A DNA stretch of 64,000 bases from Alkalibacterium sp. AK22 (GCF_000585255.1 NZ_JANL01000032.1:48060-112059); one strand, 5' to 3'; shown: positions 50,963 to 60,831, counted from the first letter of the stretch. Made by a program: numbers and translations. Notes: a model not told the origin generated them from the letters alone.

Positions 50963-52615
50963 TCATGAGGTCAATATTTTTTTGATTTTGTGTTCAAGAA
51001 CTTCCAATGAAAATGGTTTTTCAAAGAAATCATCCGCGCCCAGTCTTAGACATTCCATCACAGAGGCCTCGCTGTGCTTGCCGGATATCATCATAACTTT
51101 GGCCCGATCGTTTAATTTACGGTCCTTCATGTGTTTCAGCACTTCTATGCCCGTGACCTTGGGCAGCATGATATCAAGAAGAACCAGGTCATACTGACCC
51201 AGCGATAGTTTATCCAGCGCTTCCTGCCCATCTTTGGCGTGTTCAACGGTATAGCCAAGATATCCCAAACGGGTTTTGATGATATTGGCGAGAAGCGTTT
51301 CATCATCAACGACCAGGATATTATTTCCAGGAACCTCTTCAGATTCTCCTTCCAGAACGGTTTGATTTTTACCTTTTTCTTTGGCGATATACAGTGACTG
51401 GTCTGCTTTTTCCAAAAGCTGAGTCTTGCTTGAGACCTGCTCACTGAATTCAGCTATTCCTGCGCTGAAACGAATCCCCATCTGCTCGGAGCCATCCTTC
51501 AGCATGAGTGGTCTGCTGTTTATGGTCTCACGGATATTCTCGACTACTTCCTTAGCCTGCTCACCCTTTAGACCCGGAAACAGGACTAGAAACTCGTCTC
51601 CGCCAAAGCGGAACACTTCTGATCCGTCTGTCAAGTGGGTTCTTATACCGTCGACAAAACGCTTGAGAACTTGGTCACCAAAAAGATGTCCCTGAGTATC
51701 ATTAATCGTTTTGAAATAATCCAGATCCATAAAGGCTACACTAAACGGTGTCCCTCTTTCATCAAACCGGTGTTTTTCCTGTGCAAAAGAACGAAGAAAC
51801 TGTTTGCGGGTAAAGGCTTGAGTCAGCTCGTCCCGATTCTGCCGGCTGTCGTTTATTTTTTTCTTGTTGATTAAACCACTGATTCGAGCAATCAGCGCTT
51901 TTGGATCGACTGGTTTCTGTATATAAAATTCGGCCCCCTGGTTCAAGGCTTCCAATCTTACATCCCGGCTATTCAGACCCGTCATGAAAATAATCGGCAT
52001 TCGGCTGTTTATTTTCAGTATTTCCTGGTAAATGTCCAACCCAGATTTCTCAGGCATCACCACATCTACTAAAGCCAGGTCGATATCCCCATTTTTTAAA
52101 TAGTCAAGCGCTTCGTCTGGACTGCTCGTCAAGTACACTTCAAACCCCTGATGCTTGAGAACTTCCTCTAGGTAGTTGAGCATGGATACATCGTCGTCCA
52201 CAACAAGCAATTTCCCAGAGTAAAGACGCGTTTCTCCCTGCACACTTTCTTCATGCAGTGTTTGAGTGACCTCCATCAGAACTTCGCTTAGTCTGTACTC
52301 GATCAATTCAAGCAGTTTGCCCGTACCTTTGACAAGCGTACAAATATGGGCGTATTCTTCAGTCAAACTTTCTTTTTCTGTCAGCATCAGTTCTTCTATT
52401 TTTCCGGCCACTTCTTCGATATCTTTTAAGCCGAGTGTCCCGGATGTCCCTCTGATTCGATGATAAAACTGGTAGAGGACCTCGTAGTCCTCTTCTTCTC
52501 CCTTGTTAATATAAGCAATTAAATTACGGCTGGTGTGAGTGATTTGCTCATTATTTTCAACCAGAAACTGTCGCTGGCTTTTTTTGATAATGTCTTGTAG
52601 CTTCTCCTTATTCAA
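50963..52615 (-). CDS. Hpt-REC-GGDEF-REC phosphorelay protein
   Basis: About 550 residues with four domains: Hpt (about 1-110, phosphorylatable His52 in FYHRIRGTSGTLGL), a first receiver (about 135-255, acidic VVDDDVS, phospho-Asp in ALVDVVMPEKSG, KPVD), GGDEF (about 265-415, FRFGGDEFLVLF intact, so likely an active diguanylate cyclase) and a second receiver (about 425-545, ILVVDDE, LVLLDIMLPKVTG, EKPFS). The RxxD inhibitory site expected a few residues before GGDEF is absent. The best start is TTG 52615 with AGGAGGG 5-6 bases upstream; GTG 52639 would put the SD inside the gene. It starts 69 bases after the hybrid kinase. Confidence 0.88.
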   Translation of the reverse strand: MNKEKLQDIIKKSQRQFLVENNEQITHTSRNLIAYINKGEEEDYEVLYQFYHRIRGTSGTLGLKDIEEVAGKIEELMLTEKESLTEEYAHICTLVKGTGKLLELIEYRLSEVLMEVTQTLHEESVQGETRLYSGKLLVVDDDVSMLNYLEEVLKHQGFEVYLTSSPDEALDYLKNGDIDLALVDVVMPEKSGLDIYQEILKINSRMPIIFMTGLNSRDVRLEALNQGAEFYIQKPVDPKALIARISGLINKKKINDSRQNRDELTQAFTRKQFLRSFAQEKHRFDERGTPFSVAFMDLDYFKTINDTQGHLFGDQVLKRFVDGIRTHLTDGSEVFRFGGDEFLVLFPGLKGEQAKEVVENIRETINSRPLMLKDGSEQMGIRFSAGIAEFSEQVSSKTQLLEKADQSLYIAKEKGKNQTVLEGESEEVPGNNILVVDDETLLANIIKTRLGYLGYTVEHAKDGQEALDKLSLGQYDLVLLDIMLPKVTGIEVLKHMKDRKLNDRAKVMMISGKHSEASVMECLRLGADDFFEKPFSLEVLEHKIKKILTS

Positions 52616-52684
52616 ACTAACCCTCCTGAGTGAGTGCACTGACTATTCTTCTACAGTATTGCTGTATGCTGACTGCTTGTGTGT

Positions 52685-55600
52685 TCAAACCAGCTTCAGC
52701 ATGATGTCGGACAGTTTCTTCGGCGAGTAAGGCTTGACCAGGTAGTCATGCACACTGTACTCTTCTATTTTGTCCAAAGACTTGTCTATGGCTGAAGAAA
52801 TAACAATCGGAATATGCTGGGTAGCGCTGCTTTGGCGTATGGAATGAATTAGATCCCATCCTGTCAGGCCATCTTCCAGCACCAGATCTACAACAATGCC
52901 GACCAGCGGCTGTTCAGTTGCAATATCAACGACATTCTGACTACTCAAGTAATGGATGACATTAAAGCCATTAGACTTTAATGATTCTGAAAGCATGGTT
53001 GCCAGACTGATATCATCCTCCACTAGCAAAACACTCCCCTTGAGTACCTGATCGGTCTCATCCAGATTATACGCATGCTTGTCTTCCTGCATTTCATTGA
53101 CAAGTGGAAGAGAGAAGCTGACAGTGGTTCCGTTATTTTCCTTGGATTTGATCCAGATATCCCCTTCATGAGCCTTGACAATCCCTTTACTGATTGCCAG
53201 ACCTAGTCCAGTTCCGCCTATTTTTTTGCTGGAGCTGTTATCGACTCGCTTGAACTTCGTGAACATCGTTTTTAAGTCAGCTTCCGGTATGCCGATGCCC
53301 CGATCTTTGATGCTGACAATCAGCTGGTTATTGGCATTTTTAATTTTCAAACTCACCTTGCCGCCTGCCGGCGAAAACTTGACAGCATTACTGATCAGAT
53401 TTGTCAGCAGCTGGACCATCCGGTCTTTGTCCGCATGCACTTTGGTATGTGCGGCTGAATCCTCCAGATAAATAAGATGATTTTCTCCGTGTTTAAAGGT
53501 ATCAATCACTTCCATAATGACCTCATTCAGATTGATGTCTGCCATCTGATACTGCTGTTTGCCGGATTCGATCCGCTGGATATCCAGGAAGTCGTTGATC
53601 AGGTTCGTTAATCGTCTGGCTTCCTTATAGATTGTTTCCAGATACCGTTTCTGCTTCTCAGGCTTCAGTTCCTTCATCAATAGCATTTCCGTGAAGCCCA
53701 GCACACTAGACAGAGGGGTCCGCAGTTCATGGCTGACGGTGCTGACCAGTTCAGATTTCATTGTATCTACTTCAAATTCTTTTGTAATATCTCGGTACAT
53801 AAAGATTGTTCCCGTCTTGTCACCCTTAATGAATACCGGTGACGTATAAATCTGCATGTGTCTGCCTTCTTCATCATTCATCTGGCAGCGGATAGACGAG
53901 ATCGCTGTATAATCCTTGCCAATAGCTTTTCGGAAGAAGGCTTCTGTCTTAGTCTGGTCGATGCATCTTGCAGTAAAATCACTGATCCACTGTTCCTGAT
54001 CAATCACCTTACGGCTGCGGTAAGTGTCGATATCGATAAGTTCCAGCAGTTTTTCATTTGACTGAACCAGATCTCCATTTAAATTGACCAGTTGCAGGCC
54101 TTCGGTCACATTTTGAACGATGCTTTCATTCAAGCTTCGCTCATGCTGGACAGCCTCGTATATATCAATCCGGCTGGAAGCGACCCCCAACTGACCCATC
54201 AGTACAGAAATGTCATTCATTTCTTCCGGAGTAAAATCATGTCCGATACGTGTCAGGGCCAATACTAAATCCACCTGATCCGGATTGCCTATGGAGGCAT
54301 AGAGATCATAGGCAAATACCTCTTCTTCAGCAATTCCCGCCTCATGTGCCTGGGTGCTGCGCTTAATCCTGAAAATGCTTTCTTTTTTCAATCGTTCAAC
54401 AATATCCTGATTATATGTATTTGTCAGGAACTGCTGTACCCGAACGCTGCACAGTCCTTTCATTTCGTACTCTTTCTGTTCCATGCTGACCAGTATCCCT
54501 TTATCGAAGGCAAACGTGTCTTTAAAGTAACCAAATACCTGATTCAAAAATTCTCTTCGCTCTACTGTAGCTGTCAGGGCTTTATTTAAATTACTGTAAC
54601 GCTCGGTTTTTTCCTTGGCCGTCTGAGTCTCTTCAAGCAAGTCTCTGAGCTCAAGTTCGTATTGCTTGTTCTCGGAGACATCGATTCCAATGAGAATATA
54701 ACGGTAAGGCTTACCGTGCTTATCAAGAAAGGGAACAATGGTAGAGTCCAGCCAGTAAGCTGAACCGTCCTTTGCTTCATTCTTAATTTTTCCAGTCCAT
54801 ATCTTCCCTTTAGTAATTGTCTGCCACAGCTTGTCATAAAACTCTGGACTATGGTGGCCACTTTTTAATATACGGATGGGGGTGTCCACCAGCTCATCTG
54901 GTGCATACTGAGAGACCTGGCAGAACATTTCGTTTACTTTCAGCATGATCCCTTTTGGATCCGTGATACACATCAAAGCCGACTGATCGAGCGCCTTATT
55001 AATATGCTCGATTTCTGTCAGATGTCTCTGGAGCTGGTCCTGATTCTCCTCCAGAGCTTCATGCTGGGCAATCAGCTCTTCGTTTTGTGCGGTCAGCTCC
55101 TCCTCTTTCTCATTAACTTCTAAAGCCATAGCATTGAAAGAGTTCGCCAGTGTACTCAGTTCCTTTAACTGATAGTCTTCTTCCAGATACGCCTTATGCC
55201 CGTCTTTAAGATTGTCAGTGGCTACGATAAGGTTGTTCAGCGGTGTAATGATATCTTTGAGCATACTGCCGATGACGAGTACAAAGAGTCCAAAACTGGC
55301 AATACCCAGAAAAATAAAGCCGGTCGTAAAGACGTCAATCAAAGCCATTGAATCAGCATAAATCTGGTCTCGTTGCTCCTGATTGGCTTCTCTGAATTCA
55401 TTCGTATAATCAATGAATTCATTGACTATTTGATTTGTCCCTCCACTTGCCAACGCTCTTAGGGATTCATAGTCATCTTCCCGGACAAAGCCTAAGGCTT
55501 GGGGAAGGATATTCTGCCTGTAGTTTACAAAAAACTCAGATAAGGTCTCCTCAAGGGTTTCTTCTGTCTCATTTAAAGGTAATGAGGCAAAGGTAGCTAA

Positions 55601-55891
55601 ATCATCATCTACTTGGTCCAGATTCTCATAGAGCAGTTCAAGTTCACGTTCATCCTGAAAGGCATAATAGCCTCTTGCTCTGAAAAATACCTGATTGACA
55701 CTTTCAGCCAGATTATTAATTGAGTCGTATTTTAAAGTATTGCTTTCAAAGCGCTGGTTTAATTGCTCTTGCTCTCTCAAAACCGTAAAAATACCGATGG
55801 ACATGATCATCAGAAATACAGACAAAAGTAAGGCTGACATTTTGTAGAACTTTTGTCGGATTGAGAGAGACTGTTTCAGACGTTCAGCCAT
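52685..55891 (-). CDS. Hybrid sensor histidine kinase with extracellular sensor, HAMP, PAS, GAF-like, PAS, kinase and receiver domains
   Basis: 1068 residues. TM1 about 15-37, helical extracellular sensor (about 38-185, four-helix-bundle type), TM2 about 188-212, HAMP (about 213-265), coiled coil, PAS (about 300-410), GAF-like region (about 440-590), PAS-like (about 600-715), HisKA with phospho-His near 718 (SHELRTPLSS), HATPase (NLISNAVKFSP, DRGIGIP, GTGLGLA) and a C-terminal receiver (VEDD, phospho-Asp in VVDLVLEDG, LVKPYSP). It should autophosphorylate and pass phosphate to its receiver and on to the Hpt of the downstream protein. Its start overlaps the response-regulator gene by 8 bases. 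Confidence 0.92.
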   Translation of the reverse strand: MAERLKQSLSIRQKFYKMSALLLSVFLMIMSIGIFTVLREQEQLNQRFESNTLKYDSINNLAESVNQVFFRARGYYAFQDERELELLYENLDQVDDDLATFASLPLNETEETLEETLSEFFVNYRQNILPQALGFVREDDYESLRALASGGTNQIVNEFIDYTNEFREANQEQRDQIYADSMALIDVFTTGFIFLGIASFGLFVLVIGSMLKDIITPLNNLIVATDNLKDGHKAYLEEDYQLKELSTLANSFNAMALEVNEKEEELTAQNEELIAQHEALEENQDQLQRHLTEIEHINKALDQSALMCITDPKGIMLKVNEMFCQVSQYAPDELVDTPIRILKSGHHSPEFYDKLWQTITKGKIWTGKIKNEAKDGSAYWLDSTIVPFLDKHGKPYRYILIGIDVSENKQYELELRDLLEETQTAKEKTERYSNLNKALTATVERREFLNQVFGYFKDTFAFDKGILVSMEQKEYEMKGLCSVRVQQFLTNTYNQDIVERLKKESIFRIKRSTQAHEAGIAEEEVFAYDLYASIGNPDQVDLVLALTRIGHDFTPEEMNDISVLMGQLGVASSRIDIYEAVQHERSLNESIVQNVTEGLQLVNLNGDLVQSNEKLLELIDIDTYRSRKVIDQEQWISDFTARCIDQTKTEAFFRKAIGKDYTAISSIRCQMNDEEGRHMQIYTSPVFIKGDKTGTIFMYRDITKEFEVDTMKSELVSTVSHELRTPLSSVLGFTEMLLMKELKPEKQKRYLETIYKEARRLTNLINDFLDIQRIESGKQQYQMADINLNEVIMEVIDTFKHGENHLIYLEDSAAHTKVHADKDRMVQLLTNLISNAVKFSPAGGKVSLKIKNANNQLIVSIKDRGIGIPEADLKTMFTKFKRVDNSSSKKIGGTGLGLAISKGIVKAHEGDIWIKSKENNGTTVSFSLPLVNEMQEDKHAYNLDETDQVLKGSVLLVEDDISLATMLSESLKSNGFNVIHYLSSQNVVDIATEQPLVGIVVDLVLEDGLTGWDLIHSIRQSSATQHIPIVISSAIDKSLDKIEEYSVHDYLVKPYSPKKLSDIMLKLV

Positions 55892-56243
55892 TGGTCAGCT
55901 CCTCTACCAGGTGATACAGCTCAATTGGACTGAAGGGTTTTTTCATAAATATGTCTACCCCGGCTTCATCTGCCCGCTGCTGATCTTTGTCCTGTGTCTT
56001 GGCCGTAAGCATGACCACAGAGGTATTCTCCAGACTTTTATCTACTTTTTCAAGTAAATCGATACCGGTCATTCCCGGCATCATATAGTCCAGCAAGATG
56101 ACATCATAGTCTACTGTGTTGATTAAATCGAGTGCATCAAAGCCATTGTCGGCTTCATCAATGGGATGTCCCAGGTCCTCCAGACTGTCCACAATCAGCA
56201 TGCGCAACACAGCCTCGTCGTCCACTACCAGTATTTTTTTCAT
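55884..56243 (-). CDS. Stand-alone response regulator receiver (CheY-like)
   Basis: 119 residues, receiver domain only. Acidic pocket VVDDE (7-10), phospho-Asp52 in ILLDYMMPG, Thr in MLTAKT and Lys in KKPFSP are complete. No output domain, so it acts by protein contact or as a phosphate shuttle/sink. It begins 3 bases after the glycosidase-like gene and overlaps the kinase gene. Confidence 0.93.
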   Translation of the reverse strand: MKKILVVDDEAVLRMLIVDSLEDLGHPIDEADNGFDALDLINTVDYDVILLDYMMPGMTGIDLLEKVDKSLENTSVVMLTAKTQDKDQQRADEAGVDIFMKKPFSPIELYHLVEELTNG

Positions 56244-56246
56244 CGA

Positions 56247-59200
56247 TTATTCCACTCCTTTTTCTCTATGCATATAATCTCTAATAATCTCATAGGAATC
56301 TTTTAGCCGTTCGGTATAGTCCGGCTGACCCCAGTTTTCCCATTCATAAACAAGCCAGTCTTCAGTTGCCGGCAGCTTTTCAATCTCCTGATTGGTTTGT
56401 ACGGCTGCCAGAGAAAGATGAATCCCTTCAATTTGCTCTGAAGCAGTCATGCCGTCTTCCCATAAATTTCCTAAAATTTCTTTTTGACTAGGGTCTTTCA
56501 CATTAATCAGCAGCCAGGGGAGACGGACTTCCAAGATTCCTTCTTCCTTATTGAATAGGTAATCCGCCAGGGAGTCATAGGCGTCGGAAGTTGGATTTCC
56601 TACTCCCTCTCTCAGATGACCGGTTTCATAAAAGTCAAAGGGTATCTCTTCCCCTGTTGAAGGAATGGTCATCGGTTTGGATAAGGCATATCGAATCGGA
56701 TTGAACTGACCATCATCGGGTTGAATTGCACTGTTTTCTTCCAGATAATTCAATTCATATCCATACTGAAAATAAAAAGGGTCATAATGACTGTCGACCA
56801 GTACCCGGCTTTCCTCTTTGGACCACTCGACGACAAAATCCACACCTGCTTCAAAATATTGGTCACCTAAAGCAGGCACACGTGTATTGCCCTCATTTTC
56901 TCTCGTGTTCAACAGCAGAAGCAGTTCCGTCTCCTCTTCCCATTCATTCGGTTCCATCTCAATCATGAAATATAAATAAGCTTCGTCGTGTGCGACAGAC
57001 AGGCTGCGCAGAAGCCCTTCATCTTTTTCAGCCAGCTGTTCTGACGGATCCCATTTAGTTGGGTCACCATCAAGAGGTTTGCTGAGCGTTTCAAAAGCCA
57101 GCAGTCCAAAGCGCTGTTCATTCGTCTGAACATTGGACCAGTAGGGTCTCTGATCAGGATTGTCCAGCTCCATCGTATTCCAGGTCCGCTTAAACCATTC
57201 ATCTTGCCAGGTGAAGACCAGACCGCCCGCTGCCCCCTGTTCAAACAAATCTTCAAATAAACGGACAACCGTTTCACCCTGCTCGACTTCAGACATAAAT
57301 CCCTGATTCCAGCCAAAAGGATTACGGTGCGTCATGCCTCGGGATGCAGGAATACCAAACTCCGCAACAACTAGCGGCATCCGGTGGGCTTCGATCAGTT
57401 CATTAAGATAGCCTGCGTAGTTATTTGGCTCGCCCCGGTGATCGATGAAATGAATGTAGTCTTCTTCATAATTCAAAAAGTCCGGATAGTAGGGATACAC
57501 ATGATAACTCGCAAAATATCCGGCTTTCAGCTGTTTCGTCTCTACTATTGTATTGGGATCGATACTGACCAAGTCTTCTTCAACAGACGGTTCTGCCGGG
57601 TGCTCCAGCAGATCCGTTGTCGGCCAGTTTGTAAAACTGACCGGCCGCATGGCCTGGTACTGCTCTGCTTCGTATGCAACAACATATTCCATTCTCTCGG
57701 CCAGCCAGATTTCAAACGCATGGGCATTCACTGTTTCAAAATAAGTGCCCGAAAAATCAGGCAGATCCGGGTAGTTCTCTTTCGTCTGTTCAACCATGCG
57801 TGGGTACCACTCTACCCCGAGGATATAGCCCATCACATAAGGAGAAACATCATAAGTATAGCGTCCGGATGCATGTCCCGGATTATCCGGCAGGTCCGCA
57901 TTTCCGTGCAGAACGTCAATTACGTCGCTGATTTCACTTTCAAAGCCTTCAATGATTTCTGGTAAAAAAGCATCCAGCTCAGATTCCAGAGCCTCTTCTT
58001 CAATCCAGACTCCATGCATGACATAGAGCGGTTCTTCGGCCTGCTGATTATGCTCAAAAAGGGCCTGGTAAAACGCCGGTGGATGAATGGTATAGACTCT
58101 AAGAACATTGGCGCCCATGTCAGCAATCTGCTCCAGCCACCTCACGTACTCTTCCATGGAAATAGCCGCTTCGCCCGGCCAGCTTCCCGGCTTGGCCATT
58201 CCCATATTAACCCCTTTAATGTCGACAGCCCGCCACTGACCGTCTTCATAGACTTCAAACCCTTCAGAAATGACCCGGCTGCTGAACGTGATTCCGTCTT
58301 CTTCGTAAGATTCCCGTTTGGAACGCTGGATCTGATCCTGAGTGTCTTCTGAGTGTGAGGCAGTTGGATTTTCAGCCATGCTGTTTACCTGTTTATATGT
58401 AGCCTCTAAGATAGTACTTATCATGGGAAGATAAGCCCGATAATAAAATGCCTGCTCGCCACTAAACTGCAGCCGGCTGAGCCAACGGTTCACCCGGTCC
58501 AGACCGCTGTACTGGTAAAACGATGGGGTCGTTTCCAGATCAGCATAGTCTCCGGCAAAATAGTAAAGAGGGACCTCTGCTTTCTGGACTTTTGTTACAG
58601 CTGGAAGGTTTGATGGAATACCATACTCACTCATGTGCTCGCTTCCTTCCACAGTCAGTTCCAGTTCATAGTGGGCCAGAACCCCGGCCTCTTCAGCTTC
58701 GATTACATCAAACCAGTAATCGTACTGGGACGCCAAATCAGTTCCGAAATAATCCGCTCCTGCATCCGTGAAACGGAAAGTCACTCCGCTGCTGTCAAAA
58801 TCCAAGCCTTCTTCTAGCACTACAATATAATCGTCTTCTTTGACAAATACTAGGCCACCACCTGTAAAGTTCCAGCCGAATCCGGTTTGCTCTTCATAAT
58901 TGTCGATCATCCAGGCTGGGATCTCATCATTCGTTTCGCCATCCAGTTCATCAAAGTAGCGGCCAATCCAACCATTCCACTCCAGACCAAGCAGGGAAGT
59001 GAAGCGGTCTCTCGCTTCCTGATCAGTCGGGCTGGCAAAGCTGTTGAATTCCGCTATGACCGGTGTCCCCTCCTCCTCTACCCGCCTTTCGATTTCCGTA
59101 ACATCCTCTTCTGTGAGTCCACCGTATATCAAATCAGAACGGTCACCAGACTGGTTGTCACCGTAAAATTCAGCTTCATATACTCCGTATGTATCTGCAA

Positions 59201-59510
59201 CATAAATTAAATCATAGGATGACTCAGACTGATCAGCCAGTGTGGACCATTCATACTCGGTTTCATTTACGGGACGGAACCCGATATAATCCTCAGTCAG
59301 ATTGTACGCTTCTCCCTCTTCATTTAAGTATTTATAATGGTTCAGAGCCCAGGTGATTCCCTTGTGCTCCCGATAAGTCTGATCAGGTACGGTTTTATCA
59401 AGAATCAGCACCTCCAGCTTTCGGCCGGCATTCACCTGCCAGGTAATCAGCGGCAACAACAGTAGCAGCAAAGCCAAAAAGACAGTGATTATTATTGTTT
59501 TTCTTTTCAT
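56247..59510 (-). CDS. Large membrane-anchored extracellular protein with glycosidase-like TIM-barrel
   Basis: 1087 residues. Residues 1-30 form an uncleaved-looking N-terminal anchor (MKRKTIIITVFLALLLLLLP), the rest is extracellular and very acidic. Residues about 30-300 look like a separate alpha/beta domain; about 415-780 resemble a GH-A clan TIM barrel, with ILGVEWYPR around 560-568 and PLVVAEFGIPASRG around 712-725 in the places of the acid/base and nucleophile glutamates. The C-terminus (about 800-1085) is beta-rich and may bind carbohydrate. I cannot name the GH family. First gene of the locus, so it may trim, cut or release the polymer made by the glycosyltransferase. Confidence 0.7.
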   Translation of the reverse strand: MKRKTIIITVFLALLLLLLPLITWQVNAGRKLEVLILDKTVPDQTYREHKGITWALNHYKYLNEEGEAYNLTEDYIGFRPVNETEYEWSTLADQSESSYDLIYVADTYGVYEAEFYGDNQSGDRSDLIYGGLTEEDVTEIERRVEEEGTPVIAEFNSFASPTDQEARDRFTSLLGLEWNGWIGRYFDELDGETNDEIPAWMIDNYEEQTGFGWNFTGGGLVFVKEDDYIVVLEEGLDFDSSGVTFRFTDAGADYFGTDLASQYDYWFDVIEAEEAGVLAHYELELTVEGSEHMSEYGIPSNLPAVTKVQKAEVPLYYFAGDYADLETTPSFYQYSGLDRVNRWLSRLQFSGEQAFYYRAYLPMISTILEATYKQVNSMAENPTASHSEDTQDQIQRSKRESYEEDGITFSSRVISEGFEVYEDGQWRAVDIKGVNMGMAKPGSWPGEAAISMEEYVRWLEQIADMGANVLRVYTIHPPAFYQALFEHNQQAEEPLYVMHGVWIEEEALESELDAFLPEIIEGFESEISDVIDVLHGNADLPDNPGHASGRYTYDVSPYVMGYILGVEWYPRMVEQTKENYPDLPDFSGTYFETVNAHAFEIWLAERMEYVVAYEAEQYQAMRPVSFTNWPTTDLLEHPAEPSVEEDLVSIDPNTIVETKQLKAGYFASYHVYPYYPDFLNYEEDYIHFIDHRGEPNNYAGYLNELIEAHRMPLVVAEFGIPASRGMTHRNPFGWNQGFMSEVEQGETVVRLFEDLFEQGAAGGLVFTWQDEWFKRTWNTMELDNPDQRPYWSNVQTNEQRFGLLAFETLSKPLDGDPTKWDPSEQLAEKDEGLLRSLSVAHDEAYLYFMIEMEPNEWEEETELLLLLNTRENEGNTRVPALGDQYFEAGVDFVVEWSKEESRVLVDSHYDPFYFQYGYELNYLEENSAIQPDDGQFNPIRYALSKPMTIPSTGEEIPFDFYETGHLREGVGNPTSDAYDSLADYLFNKEEGILEVRLPWLLINVKDPSQKEILGNLWEDGMTASEQIEGIHLSLAAVQTNQEIEKLPATEDWLVYEWENWGQPDYTERLKDSYEIIRDYMHREKGVE

Positions 59511-59975
59511 TCATCGTATTCCTCTCTCGTTCAATATGGGAATGAATCAGGCTGTATATTTATGCTGGTCTGTTCTGCCTGTCACCCTCTGCTTGTGACT
59601 CTATTCGCCTTTTGCAAAGTATAAAATCAATCAATTTATTTATTGTATATTGTACCATAACTATAAAGATTAATAATATTGGAATAAACTTTTTTACACT
59701 TGACTATTTCTTTATAATGTGACGTTCAGACACATTTATCTGCAGCAGCCTGTTCAATCTGCCCGGTCAAGCGGACATCACAATATTACTGTTACGGGAT
59801 AAACTCTAATCGATCTGGCAGCCTGTATCAGTTCCCATTTGATTAATTGTCTAACGCGTCTTTCAGCTGGGCATACAAGCCACTAGGTACTCTATTTTGA
59901 GATCAAGACAGGAATACACTCTTTTTACTAGATAAAATTCCTTATTTGAAAGACAAATCCATCTTTTACTTCTGA
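59511..59975. other. Upstream interval of the six-gene locus
   Basis: An extended -10-like ATGGTACAAT on the minus strand (TACAAT at 59649-59654) could start the glycosidase-phosphorelay operon with a leader of about 130 bases; the -35 is poor. No open frame with SD is seen in the interval. Confidence 0.4.
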
Positions 59976-60004
59976 TTGACTACTGATTCAATACGCTTTA
60001 TAAA
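59976..60004 (+). promoter_or_regulatory. Promoter of the lipoprotein gene
   Basis: -35 TTGACT (59976-59981), 17-bp spacer, -10 TATAAA (59999-60004). It would give a leader of about 190 bases before ATG 60203. Confidence 0.6.
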
Positions 60005-60202
60005 AGAGCATAATTTTTACAAAGCAGCCCAGATATGAGAAAATAGGTGTGTATTCTTCTTTACTTCCCCTTCGTACCCCACTCGCTCTTACCTTTGTCC
60101 CCCTTAGCATGCTTGCACTGAATCAGCATGTTTTTACTTGCCTTTCCTATATGAGTATGTAGTCTGCCATTTTTTTTGATTTTACTTCCAGGAGGGAGTG
60201 CG

Positions 60203-60787
60203 ATGAAAAAAGACCTTTCCTTATTCCTTTTAAGCCTTATTTTTCTTTTCTCATGCGCTGATTTTGACCGGGATCCAACTGCAGTAACGAATGACGGTTC
60301 AATAGAAACTCTTGCAGACGACGAAGAGAACCGTATGCAGTTACCAGACCTGACAGATCAAAGCGATCGTAAGGCAATTAGCCCTGTTCAGCCTAACCTG
60401 TCGCCCTCTCTGTATTCAGACTCTATTCTTCAGGAACTTGACCAGGAGCCTGGCCGGATAAACTGGGACAAGGTTCATCTGACCCCCACTCAGTTTGCAG
60501 ATTTAGTTTATGCCTACCAGAATCTAACGATTAGCCACTACCTCGATTTGGAAGCTGTCAGCCTTTACATCGCTCATGTAGACTACTCAGCTGAGCAAAT
60601 CACTGTAGTCATCAGTTCTGACGGCAGGTATGTTTCTTTGAGAGAGCAGACGGCATTTGCTGAAGAAGTGGCTTTTTACTACCAGCATCTGCACATGAAC
60701 TCCGATCTATCAACCAATAGTCGTGGACTGCGCCTGTTGTTTACCGATGAAGATGAGCACATCATACTTGACCGTCAGTCTTTCTGA
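60203..60787 (+). CDS. Hypothetical lipoprotein
   Basis: 194 residues. Lipoprotein signal: MKKDL, hydrophobic core, lipobox LFSC with lipidated Cys18. The next ~60 residues are acidic and probably disordered; the C-terminal part (about 85-194) mixes helices and strands, without a family I recognise. AGGAGGG lies before ATG 60203; the frame is open upstream to 60176 but that would remove the signal peptide from the N-terminus. It is divergent from the six-gene locus and could be functionally linked. Confidence 0.7.
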   Translation: MKKDLSLFLLSLIFLFSCADFDRDPTAVTNDGSIETLADDEENRMQLPDLTDQSDRKAISPVQPNLSPSLYSDSILQELDQEPGRINWDKVHLTPTQFADLVYAYQNLTISHYLDLEAVSLYIAHVDYSAEQITVVISSDGRYVSLREQTAFAEEVAFYYQHLHMNSDLSTNSRGLRLLFTDEDEHIILDRQSF

Positions 60788-60831
60788 AAAAAATCCCGCC
60801 TCTGCCTATTTGAGCAGTTGCGGGATTTTTC
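60787..60831. terminator. Bidirectional terminator between lipoprotein gene and pdxT
   Basis: AAAAATCCCGC / GCGGGATTTTT with a 20-base loop (inner CTGC/GCAG), T-runs on both strands. Confidence 0.85.
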
